DNA of 32,388 nt, taken from positions 1-32,388 of the forward strand of contig CAAGJO010000013.1 in NCBI GenBank assembly GCA_900770285.1, given 5' to 3'. The DNA is from Oscillospiraceae bacterium. GTDB taxonomy: Bacteria; Bacillota; Clostridia; Oscillospirales; Ruminococcaceae. Shown piece by piece: positions 8,565-15,091 of the stretch; the stretch's first letter is position 1, and the number at the start of each line of letters is the position of its first letter. The translations under genes and the position numbers were made by a program. The notes below the pieces were generated by a model that was not told where the DNA came from, made no database searches, and was given only the letters and a program-made list of their open reading frames with translations.

Positions 8565-8638
8565 GCGGGTGTAGTTCAGTGGTAGAACTCCAGCCTTCCA
8601 AGCTGGCCATGTGGGTTCGATTCCCATCACCCGCTCCA
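8565..8638 (+). tRNA. tRNA-Gly (anticodon TCC)
   Basis: Acceptor stem GCGGGTG/CACCCGC, anticodon stem CCAGC/GCTGG around CTTCCAA, T-loop GGTTCGATTCC, and an encoded CCA end. All stems close by eye. It is first of three tRNAs in one operon. Confidence 0.97.
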
Positions 8639-8643
8639 ATTCC

Positions 8644-8666
8644 GCACCGTTTGGTGCAATTTTTTT
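8644..8666 (+). terminator. Short hairpin with T run between tRNA-Gly and tRNA-Arg
   Basis: GCACC/GGTGC around GTTT, followed by seven T residues. The stem is only 5 bp, so it may be a partial terminator that tapers expression of the distal tRNAs or a processing signal. Confidence 0.35.
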
Positions 8667-8667
8667 A

Positions 8668-8744
8668 GCGCCTTTAGCTCAGCTGGATAGAGCAACTGCC
8701 TTCTAAGCAGTAGGCCACTGGTTCGAATCCAGTAAGGCGCACCA
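8668..8744 (+). tRNA. tRNA-Arg (anticodon TCT)
   Basis: Acceptor GCGCCTT/AAGGCGC, anticodon stem ACTGC/GCAGT with loop CTTCTAA, T-arm CTGGTTCGAATCCAG, and encoded CCA. It reads AGA codons, which are common in this AT-rich DNA. Confidence 0.97.
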
Positions 8745-8750
8745 TATATG

Positions 8751-8827
8751 GTGGATATAGCGTAGCTGGTTAACGCGTCAGTTTGTGGCACTGAAGACCG
8801 TGGGTTCGAATCCCACTTTCCACCCCA
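8751..8827 (+). tRNA. tRNA-His (anticodon GTG)
   Basis: Anticodon loop TTGTGGC on a TCAGT/ACTGA stem, T-arm GTGGGTTCGAATCCCAC, and encoded CCA. A G at 8750 faces the discriminator C at 8824, giving the G-1:C73 pair that is the identity element of tRNA-His, so the mature end may be 8750. The acceptor stem has one T-T mismatch. Confidence 0.96.
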
Positions 8828-8836
8828 TCAAATAGC

Positions 8837-8875
8837 CCGCTGATTTTTTGAATCAGCGGTTTATTTTTTATTTTG
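8837..8875 (+). terminator. Terminator of the tRNA operon
   Basis: CCGCTGATT (8837-8845) pairs with AATCAGCGG (8851-8859), followed by a long T-rich tract. A perfect 9-bp stem, ten bases after the CCA of tRNA-His. Confidence 0.9.
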
Positions 8876-8916
8876 CAAAAAAATTATAAATATTTAAAAT
8901 TTTTTTGTAAAACTGC

Positions 8917-8945
8917 TTGCAAATATAGCAAAAATAAGCTATAAT
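8917..8945 (+). promoter_or_regulatory. Promoter of efp
   Basis: TTGCAA (8917-8922), 17 bp, TATAAT (8940-8945). The expected start gives a leader of about 45 bases before the efp ATG. Confidence 0.8.
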
Positions 8946-8997
8946 AAATATGTGAATACTGTATAGTATTATATTCGTAATTTTGGAGGTAATAGTT

Positions 8998-9555
8998 ATG
9001 ATAACTGCCGGAGATTTCAGAAATGGCATAACTTTTGAAGAAGACGGAAACGTAATGCAAATTATTGAATTCCAGCATGTAAAACCAGGTAAAGGTGCAG
9101 CATTTGTAAGAGCAAAAATCAAAAATGTAATTACAGGTTCTGTTGTTGAAAAAACATATAACCCAACAGCAAAATTCCCAACAGCTTACGTTGAGAAGAA
9201 AGCTATGGAATATTCATATAATGATGGAGATCTTTATTATTTTATGGATCCTGAATCATATGAACTTGTTCCTGTTAACAAGTCAGAACTTTCTGATAAC
9301 TTTAAGTTTGTTAAAGAAAATGAAGAATGTATGATACTTTCATATAAGGGTAAAGTTTTTGGCGTTGAGCCTCCATACTTTGTAGAGCTTGAAGTTACTG
9401 AAACTGATCCGGGCTTTAAGGGTGATACAGCTACAAACGCTACTAAGCCTGCAATTGTTGAAACAGGTGCTGAAATTAAGGTTCCTCTTTTCATAAACGT
9501 TGGTGACAAGATTAAGATTGATACTCGTACATGTGAATATATGTCAAGAGTTTAA
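8998..9555 (+). CDS. efp: Translation elongation factor P
   Basis: EF-P binds between the P and E sites of the ribosome and relieves stalling at consecutive prolines. The 185-residue, three-beta-barrel protein has the tip loop KPGKGAAFVR with K32 at the modification position, the family signature region toward the C-terminus (GAEIKVPLFINVGDKI) and the final TCEYMSRV. The start at ATG 8998 is chosen over an in-frame start at 8983 because GGAGGT (8985-8990) lies just upstream and the N-terminus MITAGDFRNG is canonical. It has its own promoter and is followed after 21 bp by the CD1247-like gene. No modifying enzyme (EpmA, EarP, YmfI) is encoded in this window. Confidence 0.97.
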   Translation: MITAGDFRNGITFEEDGNVMQIIEFQHVKPGKGAAFVRAKIKNVITGSVVEKTYNPTAKFPTAYVEKKAMEYSYNDGDLYYFMDPESYELVPVNKSELSDNFKFVKENEECMILSYKGKVFGVEPPYFVELEVTETDPGFKGDTATNATKPAIVETGAEIKVPLFINVGDKIKIDTRTCEYMSRV

Positions 9556-9576
9556 CTCTTAATAGGAGGTATTTTT

Positions 9577-10014
9577 ATGGAACTTTCAAATAAGGTCAAT
9601 TATTTAAAGGGTCTTATGGATGGTTTGAATGTTGATGATTCTACTCCTGAGGGCAAGATTCTTAATGTAATGGCTGATATTCTTGAGGATATGGCTCTTA
9701 CAGTTGAAGATGTTGCTGATGAAGCAGATGAAACAATTGATGTCATTGAAGATATGGCTGAAGAAATTTCAGATCTTGAAGATTATATCGGTTTCAATGA
9801 TGATGATTTTGATGATGAATATTGCGAAGATGATTGCTGCTGCGACGATGATTTCGATGATGAGGATGAAATGTATGAATGTACTTGTCCTACATGCGGT
9901 GAATCAATAATGCTCGGTGAAAGCATAATTGAAAACGGTGAGGTTGATTGTCCTAATTGCGGTGAACATCTTGAATTTGATTTCAGTGATTTTCCTGATG
10001 ATGAGGAAGAATAA
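9577..10014 (+). CDS. CD1247-like acidic zinc-ribbon protein
   Basis: A 145-residue protein in two parts. An N-terminal amphipathic helical region (about 1-75) is repeatedly found next to efp in Clostridia and is annotated there as a CD1247 N-terminal domain. A C-terminal zinc ribbon has two CxxC knuckles (CPTCGE and CPNCGE). Between them is an extremely acidic, cysteine-bearing tract of Asp and Glu (about 83-105) with a CEDDCCCDDD cluster that could hold extra metal. No function is established. GGAGG precedes the ATG, and the gene follows efp at 21 bp, so the two are probably co-transcribed, which hints at a role near translation (inference only). Confidence 0.75.
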   Translation: MELSNKVNYLKGLMDGLNVDDSTPEGKILNVMADILEDMALTVEDVADEADETIDVIEDMAEEISDLEDYIGFNDDDFDDEYCEDDCCCDDDFDDEDEMYECTCPTCGESIMLGESIIENGEVDCPNCGEHLEFDFSDFPDDEEE

Positions 10015-10023
10015 TTAAGCTTT

Positions 10024-10038
10024 TAAGCGAAGATAATA
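10024..10038. repeat. Left copy of a 15-bp inverted repeat flanking ribU
   Basis: TAAGCGAAGATAATA. Its exact reverse complement is at 10883-10897, just after ribU. The pair brackets the complete riboswitch-ribU unit. Confidence 0.7.
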
Positions 10039-10057
10039 CAATTTAAAATAGTTTTAT

Positions 10058-10205
10058 AGTTTCAGGGGGTGGTGAAAGTCCACACCGGTGGTGATGAGCA
10101 ATTTGCTTGAGTCCACGAGCGCAAATGCGTTGATTCGGTGAGAATCCGAAACCGACGGTTAGAGTCCGGATGAAAGAAACGACAGGATCTCTTATATTGT
10201 ATATA
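10058..10205 (+). promoter_or_regulatory. FMN riboswitch (RFN element) controlling ribU
   Basis: The conserved RFN landmarks are present in order: a GGGGGTGGTGAAAGTCC opening segment, a CACCGGTGGT block, GATTCGGTGAGAATCCG, CCGACGGTTAGAGTCCGG and the closing ATGAAAG. Downstream, CTCTTATAT (10189-10197) pairs perfectly with ATATAAGAG (10201-10209) and overlaps the first four bases of the terminator stem, so it can act as the antiterminator. FMN binding should favour the terminator and switch ribU off when riboflavin is plentiful. Confidence 0.96.
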
Positions 10206-10239
10206 AGAGCCTCTGAAGCATTTCAGAGGCTCTTTTTTT
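10206..10239 (+). terminator. Riboswitch-controlled intrinsic terminator
   Basis: AGAGCCTCTGAA (10206-10217) pairs perfectly with TTCAGAGGCTCT (10222-10233) around GCAT, followed by a T run to 10239. It sits between the FMN aptamer and ribU, as expected for transcriptional attenuation. Confidence 0.93.
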
Positions 10240-10271
10240 CTGCTGTTTCCCCAAGATTAGGAGGAAATGTC

Positions 10272-10871
10272 ATGGCTAAAATTAAAACACGAACCTTGGT
10301 TGTAATTGCAATGATGACTGCGATTTCTATTGTGGTTTATTATTTGGATTTTCCAATCCCTATGCTTTTACCGCCATTCATAAAATTTGATTTTTCTAAT
10401 GTTATATCATTAATTGCAGGATTTTCATTAGGACCAATTCCCGGTGTTGCAGTGTGTTTATTAAAAAATGTTGTTCATCTGGTTATAAAAGGTTTTGGAA
10501 CAACAATGGGTGTTGGAGATATATTTGACTTTGTAACCAGTGCTGTATTTACTTTTACTGCAGCATATATTTATAAGAAAAAGCATAATTACAGAGGTGC
10601 TGTTACAGGATTAATAGTAGGTGTAATTGCTTTCACAGTTGTTAGTTTGCCGTTGAATTATTATGTAACATACCCGATTTATGCCAAAGCTTTTGGAGGC
10701 ATGGAAGCAATTATGTCAGCATATCAGCAGATTATGCCTGATGTAAATAATCTTTTCGGTGCTTTGTGTATCTTCAATGTTCCGTTTACACTTGTAAAGG
10801 GAATTGTCTGTGGTATAATCACAATGCTTTTGTATAAACCTTTGTCACCAATTATAAAGGGCAGAGCATAA
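10272..10871 (+). CDS. ribU: Riboflavin ECF transporter S component RibU
   Basis: The membrane S component binds riboflavin and works with the shared EcfA/A'/T energising module, which is not encoded here. The 199-residue protein has five to six hydrophobic helices and the RibU core PFIKFDFSNVISLIAGFSLG, followed by VVHLVIKGFGTTMGVGD. The reading frame is open further upstream through the terminator, but ATG 10272 with AGGAGG a few bases before it is the start. Control by the upstream FMN riboswitch independently supports riboflavin as substrate. Confidence 0.96.
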   Translation: MAKIKTRTLVVIAMMTAISIVVYYLDFPIPMLLPPFIKFDFSNVISLIAGFSLGPIPGVAVCLLKNVVHLVIKGFGTTMGVGDIFDFVTSAVFTFTAAYIYKKKHNYRGAVTGLIVGVIAFTVVSLPLNYYVTYPIYAKAFGGMEAIMSAYQQIMPDVNNLFGALCIFNVPFTLVKGIVCGIITMLLYKPLSPIIKGRA

Positions 10872-10882
10872 ATTAATGTTAT

Positions 10883-10897
10883 TATTATCTTCGCTTA
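10883..10897. repeat. Right copy of the 15-bp inverted repeat
   Basis: TATTATCTTCGCTTA, the exact reverse complement of 10024-10038. It starts 11 bp after the ribU stop. Confidence 0.7.
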
Positions 10898-11029
10898 TAA
10901 ATATATAAATTATTAATTAAGGCAATGCTTTAATATAATATTAATTTCTCAAATAATATAATATATCTCATGGAATATGTTCTTTACTGATTTCCGGAAG
11001 TCAACAAAGAATTAAAAGGAAATCTATGC

Positions 11030-11059
11030 AAAGCGACTAAGAAAAAACTTGGTCGCTTT
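11030..11059. terminator. Hairpin at the end of the IS3 remnant
   Basis: AAAGCGACTAAG (11030-11041) pairs with CTTGGTCGCTTT (11048-11059) with a single mismatch that is G-U on one strand, around AAAAAA. It lies just downstream of the reverse-strand transposase stop. It could act on either strand, but the T runs are short. Confidence 0.45.
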
Positions 11060-11061
11060 TG

Positions 11062-11202
11062 TTATGCAGCAGCAAGCCTGAATTCAACAGGTGACATACC
11101 ATCAAATTTCAGCTTGATACATTTATTGTTGTACCAATCAATGTATGCCCTATATAACTCAGTCTGATAATTTCTTTGTAGATCATCATATAATAGACTT
11201 TC
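11062..11202 (-). pseudogene. C-terminal remnant of an IS3-family transposase (OrfB)
   Basis: The reverse strand reads 46 residues ending at a TAA (complement of 11062-11064). The tail contains YRAYIDWYNNKCIKLKF and then MSPVEFR, the standard C-terminal end of IS3/IS150-group transposases (typically '..YI.WYN..R.K..L.GMSP..YR'). An in-frame stop closes the frame upstream at about 11203. Everything N-terminal, including the DDE catalytic residues, is missing. Confidence 0.85.
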
Positions 11203-11691
11203 TTAATTGTATAGTCACACAATTAACGAGCCATATATTTTACCTAGCACTATGCAGACACCGAAAAAAGTGGGTAAAAGCTCCGTTCAGCTGTGGCAAT
11301 GCTATCGGAACATACAGCATCTAAAATTGATATCACAAAATTCTTGGGAACTTCTGATGTTGCTGACTGGAACATGGATTCCATAATGAAGCGAGATATT
11401 CATGTCTCTGATTAAATCATATCAACATTAAATAGGTGGAATAATGAGTATTTAAATGTTTCGATTTAGGATACAAAAGAAGATGAATCTTCTGAAGATG
11501 ATAGCTCGTATTGAAAAATTCAAGAAGAAATGATGGATTTAAGGGTTGAAACAGTAAAATCCGGCAACTCAACCCTGTGGAAAAGATGATCTGCCCCATG
11601 TTCGGCAGATGGTGCAAAAGACAAAAATTTTTACCCGAATATCTAAACCAGTACATTCCTTATACTTTTTAACCCTTGATATTTGACTTGA
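11203..11691. other. Decayed sequence, no intact gene
   Basis: Only short interrupted frames occur here. One forward stretch of about 36 codons starting near ATG 11301 and others around 11450-11600 look faintly coding (mixed acidic and basic residues) but are broken by stops, and I cannot name a family. A hairpin ATCTGCC/GGCAGAT lies near 11590-11611. A 79-codon open frame on the reverse strand (11417-11656) has no ribosome site and low-complexity content, and I reject it. Confidence 0.4.
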
Positions 11692-11720
11692 TTGACAATC
11701 AGAAAAAAATTATTTATAAT
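11692..11720 (+). promoter_or_regulatory. Consensus promoter of the LytTR regulator gene
   Basis: TTGACA (11692-11697), 17 bp, TATAAT (11715-11720): a perfect match. The predicted leader is about 75 bases. Confidence 0.85.
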
Positions 11721-11800
11721 TATTGTTATACAATACGCTTGATTAATTGTAAGTCATTATCTATCATCTACTACAGGAAAATTAAACGAGGTGATTCGAT

Positions 11801-12601
11801 TTGCAGGATGCAAAATATATAACGATTATTTCAAACAGAAGAAAAATTGTGCTTAGCATAAGCTCCATACTTTATGTCATTATGATAGATAAGAATGCTG
11901 AGATACATATTTCCGGAGGCAAGGTGTATGAAACAAGAATGACGCTTGGAGATCTTGAGGATATTCTGGGTGAAAAATTTATAAAGGTACACCGTGGGTG
12001 CCTTGTTTCTGCAATGGCGATACATGATATTACGGATAAAATTAATCTCAGCAACGGAGAATCTCTTGAATACACCATACGAAAGAAAAAACAGATTATT
12101 GAGCAGTTTCATTTAAAGCAGAAACTCATTATCAGCAGCTTTTCCGAGGACGGTATTCCTTCAACCGAGGAAGAATACCATATGCATTACAGCAGCTTTG
12201 ACAATATGCCGTTTGCATTTACGGATATTGAGATGATATTTAATGAGGAAAAGCACGCTGTGGACTGGATATTCAGGTATGGAAATCCTGCATTGGCAAA
12301 ACTCGAAAAGATGTCGCTGGAACAGCTTATGGGCAATTCTTTTGGCAGTCTGTTCAGTAATATGGATTCCAAGTGGCTGCGCAGTTATGAGCGTGCCACG
12401 CTTTACGGCGAAACGCTGGAGATAATTGACTATAGCCCTGAGATAGATGAATATTTGAAAGTAATATGTTTTCCAACTTTCAAAGGTCACTGCGGTTGTA
12501 TTCTATTTGATATCAATGACATAAAATTCACTAAAAACAGCAGCCACGCCGAAAAAGCATTGATGCTATATTTTGGAGATATGCCGAAGCAGAATGACTG
12601 A
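11801..12601 (+). CDS. LytTR-domain regulator with PAS-like sensor
   Basis: A 266-residue regulator. Residues about 5-105 form a LytTR DNA-binding domain, recognisable by YITIISNRRKI, the GKVYETRMTLGDLEDIL helix and FIKVHRGCLVS. Residues about 130-240 look like a PAS fold (FDNMPFAFTDIEMIF, WIFRYGNPALAKL, LMGNSFGSLF, and a CGCILFDINDI strand). The order is unusual, because LytTR is normally C-terminal after a receiver domain, and no phosphorylatable Asp receiver is present. The start is a TTG at 11801 with ACGAGGTG in front. It precedes, on the same strand, a set of surface protein genes whose promoter carries a LytTR-like phased repeat, so it is the likely local activator (inference). Both the LytTR call and the PAS call are by pattern, the first much more secure. 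Confidence 0.82.
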   Translation: MQDAKYITIISNRRKIVLSISSILYVIMIDKNAEIHISGGKVYETRMTLGDLEDILGEKFIKVHRGCLVSAMAIHDITDKINLSNGESLEYTIRKKKQIIEQFHLKQKLIISSFSEDGIPSTEEEYHMHYSSFDNMPFAFTDIEMIFNEEKHAVDWIFRYGNPALAKLEKMSLEQLMGNSFGSLFSNMDSKWLRSYERATLYGETLEIIDYSPEIDEYLKVICFPTFKGHCGCILFDINDIKFTKNSSHAEKALMLYFGDMPKQND

Positions 12602-12620
12602 GAGTGTATAATTAAATACT

Positions 12621-12678
12621 AAAAGCCGTATTAATTAGCCATTTAATATAGAACAGGCAATTACATGCGGCTTTATTT
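12621..12678 (+). terminator. Probable terminator of the LytTR gene
   Basis: AAAGCCG (from 12622) and an adjoining TAATT/GCC segment pair imperfectly with GGCAATTA..CGGCTTT (12656-12674), followed by ATTT. It is a long imperfect hairpin 20 bases after the stop, with a modest T tract. Confidence 0.5.
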
Positions 12679-12707
12679 GTCGATTTACGCCGTTTAAATG
12701 TCGTTTC
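12678..12707 (+). promoter_or_regulatory. Candidate LytTR operator: direct repeat phased at 21 bp
   Basis: TGTCGATTT begins at 12678 and TGTCGTTTC at 12699, exactly 21 bp (two helical turns) apart. A further CCGTTT lies between them at 12690. LytTR regulators typically bind two direct repeats spaced about 21 bp just upstream of a -35 box, and here the second repeat ends about 12 bp before the -35. Confidence 0.45.
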
Positions 12708-12719
12708 GGGTCAGGTCTA

Positions 12720-12748
12720 TTGACATAAAATTTATGAAAATTTATAAT
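12720..12748 (+). promoter_or_regulatory. Consensus promoter of the surface-protein genes
   Basis: TTGACA (12720-12725), 17 bp, TATAAT (12743-12748). The start would give a leader of about 60 bases ahead of the gene at 12817. Confidence 0.85.
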
Positions 12749-12816
12749 AAGAACTAGTAATAATAACTAGATAGGTTTGTTACATAGCGGACGATAAAAA
12801 ATATAAGAGGAATAAA

Positions 12817-13329
12817 ATGGAAAAAGAAAAAGGTAATTTCAAGCAAAAATGGTTGATTATAGTTATTATCATATTACTTGCCATTGCGGCTTTCTTAGGT
12901 GGGCTTGCAGTTTATCAATACTTTTTTAAAGAAAAGCATCCGGAGACATCTGACGGCGTTGTCGGAAGAGTGTCTGACGGCTGGGATACAGGGCTTGAAG
13001 ATGAGAGCAAGGCACAGAACAAGGGCATTCAGATACCCGGTTACTCATCGGCTGAGATGAAAGCAGGCGATACAAGTTTAAAACTCAGCATCGGGAATCC
13101 AAAAGAAAACGAGTGTGGTTTTTATGTGACGCTCATGCTTGAGGACGGAACGGCACTTTATGAGTCCGAGCTGCTTAAGCCCGGATATGGGCTTACTGAA
13201 ATACCGCTTTCACAGACGCTTGAAAAAGGAGAATACATTGCTATGGTTCAGTACAAATGCGTTACTCTTGACGAGAACGAAACCCCCTTGAATTCTGCGG
13301 AATCGGAATTAAAGCTAATTGTAAAGTGA
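12817..13329 (+). CDS. Membrane-anchored extracytoplasmic protein of unknown function
   Basis: A 170-residue protein. A basic N-terminus is followed by one strong membrane helix (about 13-36), a linker rich in Gly, Asp and Ser (45-70), and a C-terminal beta-rich domain starting at IQIPGYSSAEMKAG and ending in SAESELKLIVK. The C-terminal domain has a strand pattern (KLSIGNPKENECGFYVTL, GEYIAMVQYKC) with two cysteines that could pair outside the cell. AAGAGG precedes the ATG. It is the first gene behind the putative LytTR-regulated promoter, followed by two further exported proteins. I do not recognise a named family. A periplasm-facing partner of the surface apparatus is a guess from context. 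Confidence 0.7.
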   Translation: MEKEKGNFKQKWLIIVIIILLAIAAFLGGLAVYQYFFKEKHPETSDGVVGRVSDGWDTGLEDESKAQNKGIQIPGYSSAEMKAGDTSLKLSIGNPKENECGFYVTLMLEDGTALYESELLKPGYGLTEIPLSQTLEKGEYIAMVQYKCVTLDENETPLNSAESELKLIVK

Positions 13330-13335
13330 TTATTT

Positions 13336-13358
13336 GAAAGTCGGATAAAACGGCTTTC
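13336..13358 (+). terminator. Intercistronic hairpin
   Basis: GAAAGTCG (13336-13343) pairs with CGGCTTTC (13351-13358) with one G-U, loop GATAAAA. There is no clear T run, so it is more likely an mRNA-stability or attenuation element between the first and second surface genes than a full terminator. Confidence 0.35.
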
Positions 13359-13392
13359 CTATATATTAATAATTTATGAAAGGATGTTTTTT

Positions 13393-14010
13393 ATGAAAAC
13401 AAAAAAACTCATTTCTGCTTTTATTGCAGGAATACTCGCAACAACCGCGACTGTATCGGTATCTGCCGCAACTCTCTCAGATGTAACTCCTGATAATTCA
13501 ACAGAAGTAAAAGCTAACATCGAAGATCCCGGAACAGTAGGCTATGTAATCACAATTCCTGAAACTGCTGATTTCGGTACACTTACCCAGCCCGATAGCA
13601 TTGAGAATGACAACTATACATTCTGCGAATTTCAGGTTGAAGCAACCGATCTCAGTATAAAAAAGAATCAGGGAGTATCTGTTTATATGAAGGACAGCTC
13701 TGCGGATGATAATCAGTTCTACATTTCACAAAAGGTTGAATCTGACCCGTTTACAATAGCTTATGATGTTTATGATACTACCGTTAACGAAGAAACTGTC
13801 GGCAGTTACAATCCGATAAATACAACTGCAACTCCCGGAACATACGGCTATCATCTCTGCACATTCTTATACGGTTCACAAGGAAACACACAGGATGTTA
13901 CACTTGCCTTGAACCAGAACGCTCTTTATGGTAAGAACATTGCTGGTATTGCAGGGGATTACAGCGGAACTATCACTTTCCACAGTGCGCTTATTGAGAG
14001 TAATAGCTGA
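13393..14010 (+). CDS. Secreted beta-rich surface protein
   Basis: A 205-residue exported protein with a clear signal peptide (basic MKTKK, hydrophobic core, cleavage after VSVSAA near residue 26). The mature part is Thr, Asp and Tyr rich with a strand-like pattern (VGYVITIPETADFGTL, QGVSVYMKD, GTYGYHLCTFLYG, DYSGTITFHSAL). This recalls WxL-like or pilus-associated extracellular proteins ending in a 'YSGTITF' strand, but no WxL motif, sorting signal or C-terminal anchor is present. ATG 13384 is in frame but overlaps the AAAGGA ribosome site, so ATG 13393 is chosen. It stands between a membrane-anchored protein and an SPHTG-bearing protein, suggesting it is held by one of them (inference). Confidence 0.75.
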   Translation: MKTKKLISAFIAGILATTATVSVSAATLSDVTPDNSTEVKANIEDPGTVGYVITIPETADFGTLTQPDSIENDNYTFCEFQVEATDLSIKKNQGVSVYMKDSSADDNQFYISQKVESDPFTIAYDVYDTTVNEETVGSYNPINTTATPGTYGYHLCTFLYGSQGNTQDVTLALNQNALYGKNIAGIAGDYSGTITFHSALIESNS

Positions 14011-14033
14011 TATTACCGTCTTTATTTTATAAA

Positions 14034-14399
14034 ATGACAAAGACCGGAACAAGCAGACGTTTATCCTTTATGTTGATTATAGTATTTTTGATGCTTTTTA
14101 TATTCTTTGCGGTTGCTGTTCCAGCGTATGCCGATCAGGGTACTGAAGTTACCGCCCATATCGAAACGGCTGAAAGCTCCGCTTCTGAAAATTCAGCAGT
14201 GGATAGTTCTTCGGCAGAAAGCTCTGAGGCAAACAGACCGACAGGCACGGCCTCGGGCGAGGATTCAGCCAATGCTGATACGGACAGCCCACATACCGGC
14301 GACAGTGCAGATATATTGCTTCACGGTGCAATCCTGTTTATCATAGGCGTAGGTGTGGCCGGTATGAAAGTCTATGTAAAAAAACAAAAAATAACATAG
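14034..14399 (+). CDS. Small Ser-rich cell-wall protein with SPHTG sorting signal
   Basis: A 121-residue protein with a signal peptide (hydrophobic 11-31, cleavage near AYA-DQ) and a low-complexity Ser/Ala/Glu stretch (44-83). The C-terminal sorting signal is SPHTG (85-89), followed by a hydrophobic helix (about 94-113) and a basic KKQK tail. (S/P)PxTG variants are used by class B/D-like sortases in Clostridia, so the anchoring enzyme may be different from the class C sortase encoded at 20779. The start has no good ribosome site and lies 23 bases after the previous stop, so translation may be coupled. The gene ends two bases before an IS110 transposase remnant on the other strand. Confidence 0.72.
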   Translation: MTKTGTSRRLSFMLIIVFLMLFIFFAVAVPAYADQGTEVTAHIETAESSASENSAVDSSSAESSEANRPTGTASGEDSANADTDSPHTGDSADILLHGAILFIIGVGVAGMKVYVKKQKIT

Positions 14400-14401
14400 T
14401 A

Positions 14402-14716
14402 GCGTTCAAAAAAAGCGGTCGGCAGACTGTCGTCTGTTTTGGTTTTACGGATAAATAGTCTTTTACGGTAGAGATTGGCGTGCAGAGGATTAAGAACATA
14501 GGTGGTCAGACCATTGTTCAGTAAAAATCCAAGCAGATTATAGCAGCAAAGTCTTGTAGCTTTAAGTTCTACTGTAATTTTATAAAAATCATCAGAAGAA
14601 GATTTAATATTTGACAGCAGATTTTGAAAACTGTCAAGAGTATTCGGAATAATGAAAACATCAATACCAACAATAATCGTGGGGATATCTTCGAAAAAAT
14701 TATATGAGGCTGTTGT
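14402..14716 (-). pseudogene. N-terminal remnant of an IS110-family transposase
   Basis: The reverse strand is open for about 105 codons. It contains IIVGIDV (first Asp of the DEDD site), then TVELKATR..CYNLLGFLLNNG matching the usual 'xLExTGxYxxxLxxxLxxxG', then YVLNPLHANLYRKR and IRKTKTDD, the 'INPxxxxxxRKSxxRKxKTDxxDA' block. The usual Gly after Thr has become Arg, the start is lost at a stop near 14717, and the frame runs off into the neighbouring gene end at about 14402 without the C-terminal serine domain. It is a dead fragment, possibly marking a past insertion between two surface-gene modules. Confidence 0.8.
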
Positions 14717-14739
14717 TTAGATCCACAGCATCTAAACAA
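14713..14739. repeat. 10-bp perfect inverted repeat
   Basis: TTGTTTAGAT (14713-14722) and ATCTAAACAA (14730-14739) around CCACAGC. It borders the IS110 remnant and lies 65 bp upstream of the first small-peptide gene. It could be an element end, an operator or a hairpin. Confidence 0.5.
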
Positions 14740-14804
14740 TATTATACCATAGTTCTTGGTGAGATACTCTAAAAATTACTACTTTATTATACGAGGTGTT
14801 TTAT

Positions 14805-14957
14805 ATGCAAGAAAAATACTTCAAACCGGAAATGGCAGTAATAGAATTTGAAACAGAAGATATAATGACCGGAAGCGGTGGAAATATTGAGCATATAGAA
14901 ATTGGCGGTGATAATCCACCTAAACCGGATGACAGCGGCATTATCTGGGGAGATTAA
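14805..14957 (+). CDS. Small peptide 1 of a tandem paralogous family (50 aa)
   Basis: A 50-residue ORF with ACGAGGTG upstream. Its N-terminal third, MQEKYFKPEMAVIEFETEDI, is shared with the next two small ORFs (consensus KYFKPxM, four residues, FE, two residues, DI or DV, then SG). The tail is Gly, Pro and Asp rich, ends in IIWGD, and is specific to this copy. No signal peptide, membrane segment or cysteine is present. Short ORFs with a similar 'KPEMEVIxFExxDVI' opening occur widely in Clostridia as I recall, without a known role. The conserved leader-like N-terminus and variable C-terminus resemble precursor peptides, but no maturation enzyme or exporter is visible in the window. A reverse-strand frame over the same bases (14787-14978) is a shadow. 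Confidence 0.7.
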   Translation: MQEKYFKPEMAVIEFETEDIMTGSGGNIEHIEIGGDNPPKPDDSGIIWGD

Positions 14958-15091
14958 TTCAAAGAGCACAGCTTTCATTGCATTATTTGTTTTATAAAAA
15001 CGATATAGAATATATACAAGTTTTAATAAGTATATATAGTTTTATTTGATTTGGATTTTTTTAAAAATATTTTAAAAGGAGGTGCTTAATT

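Noticed and set aside
11417..11656. 79-codon reverse frame in the gap before the LytTR gene
   Set aside because: Low-complexity Leu/Ser/His content, no ribosome site, no recognisable family, and located in clearly decayed DNA.
14787..14978. Reverse frame over small peptide 1
   Set aside because: The forward peptide has a ribosome site and two paralogues next to it; the reverse frame has neither.
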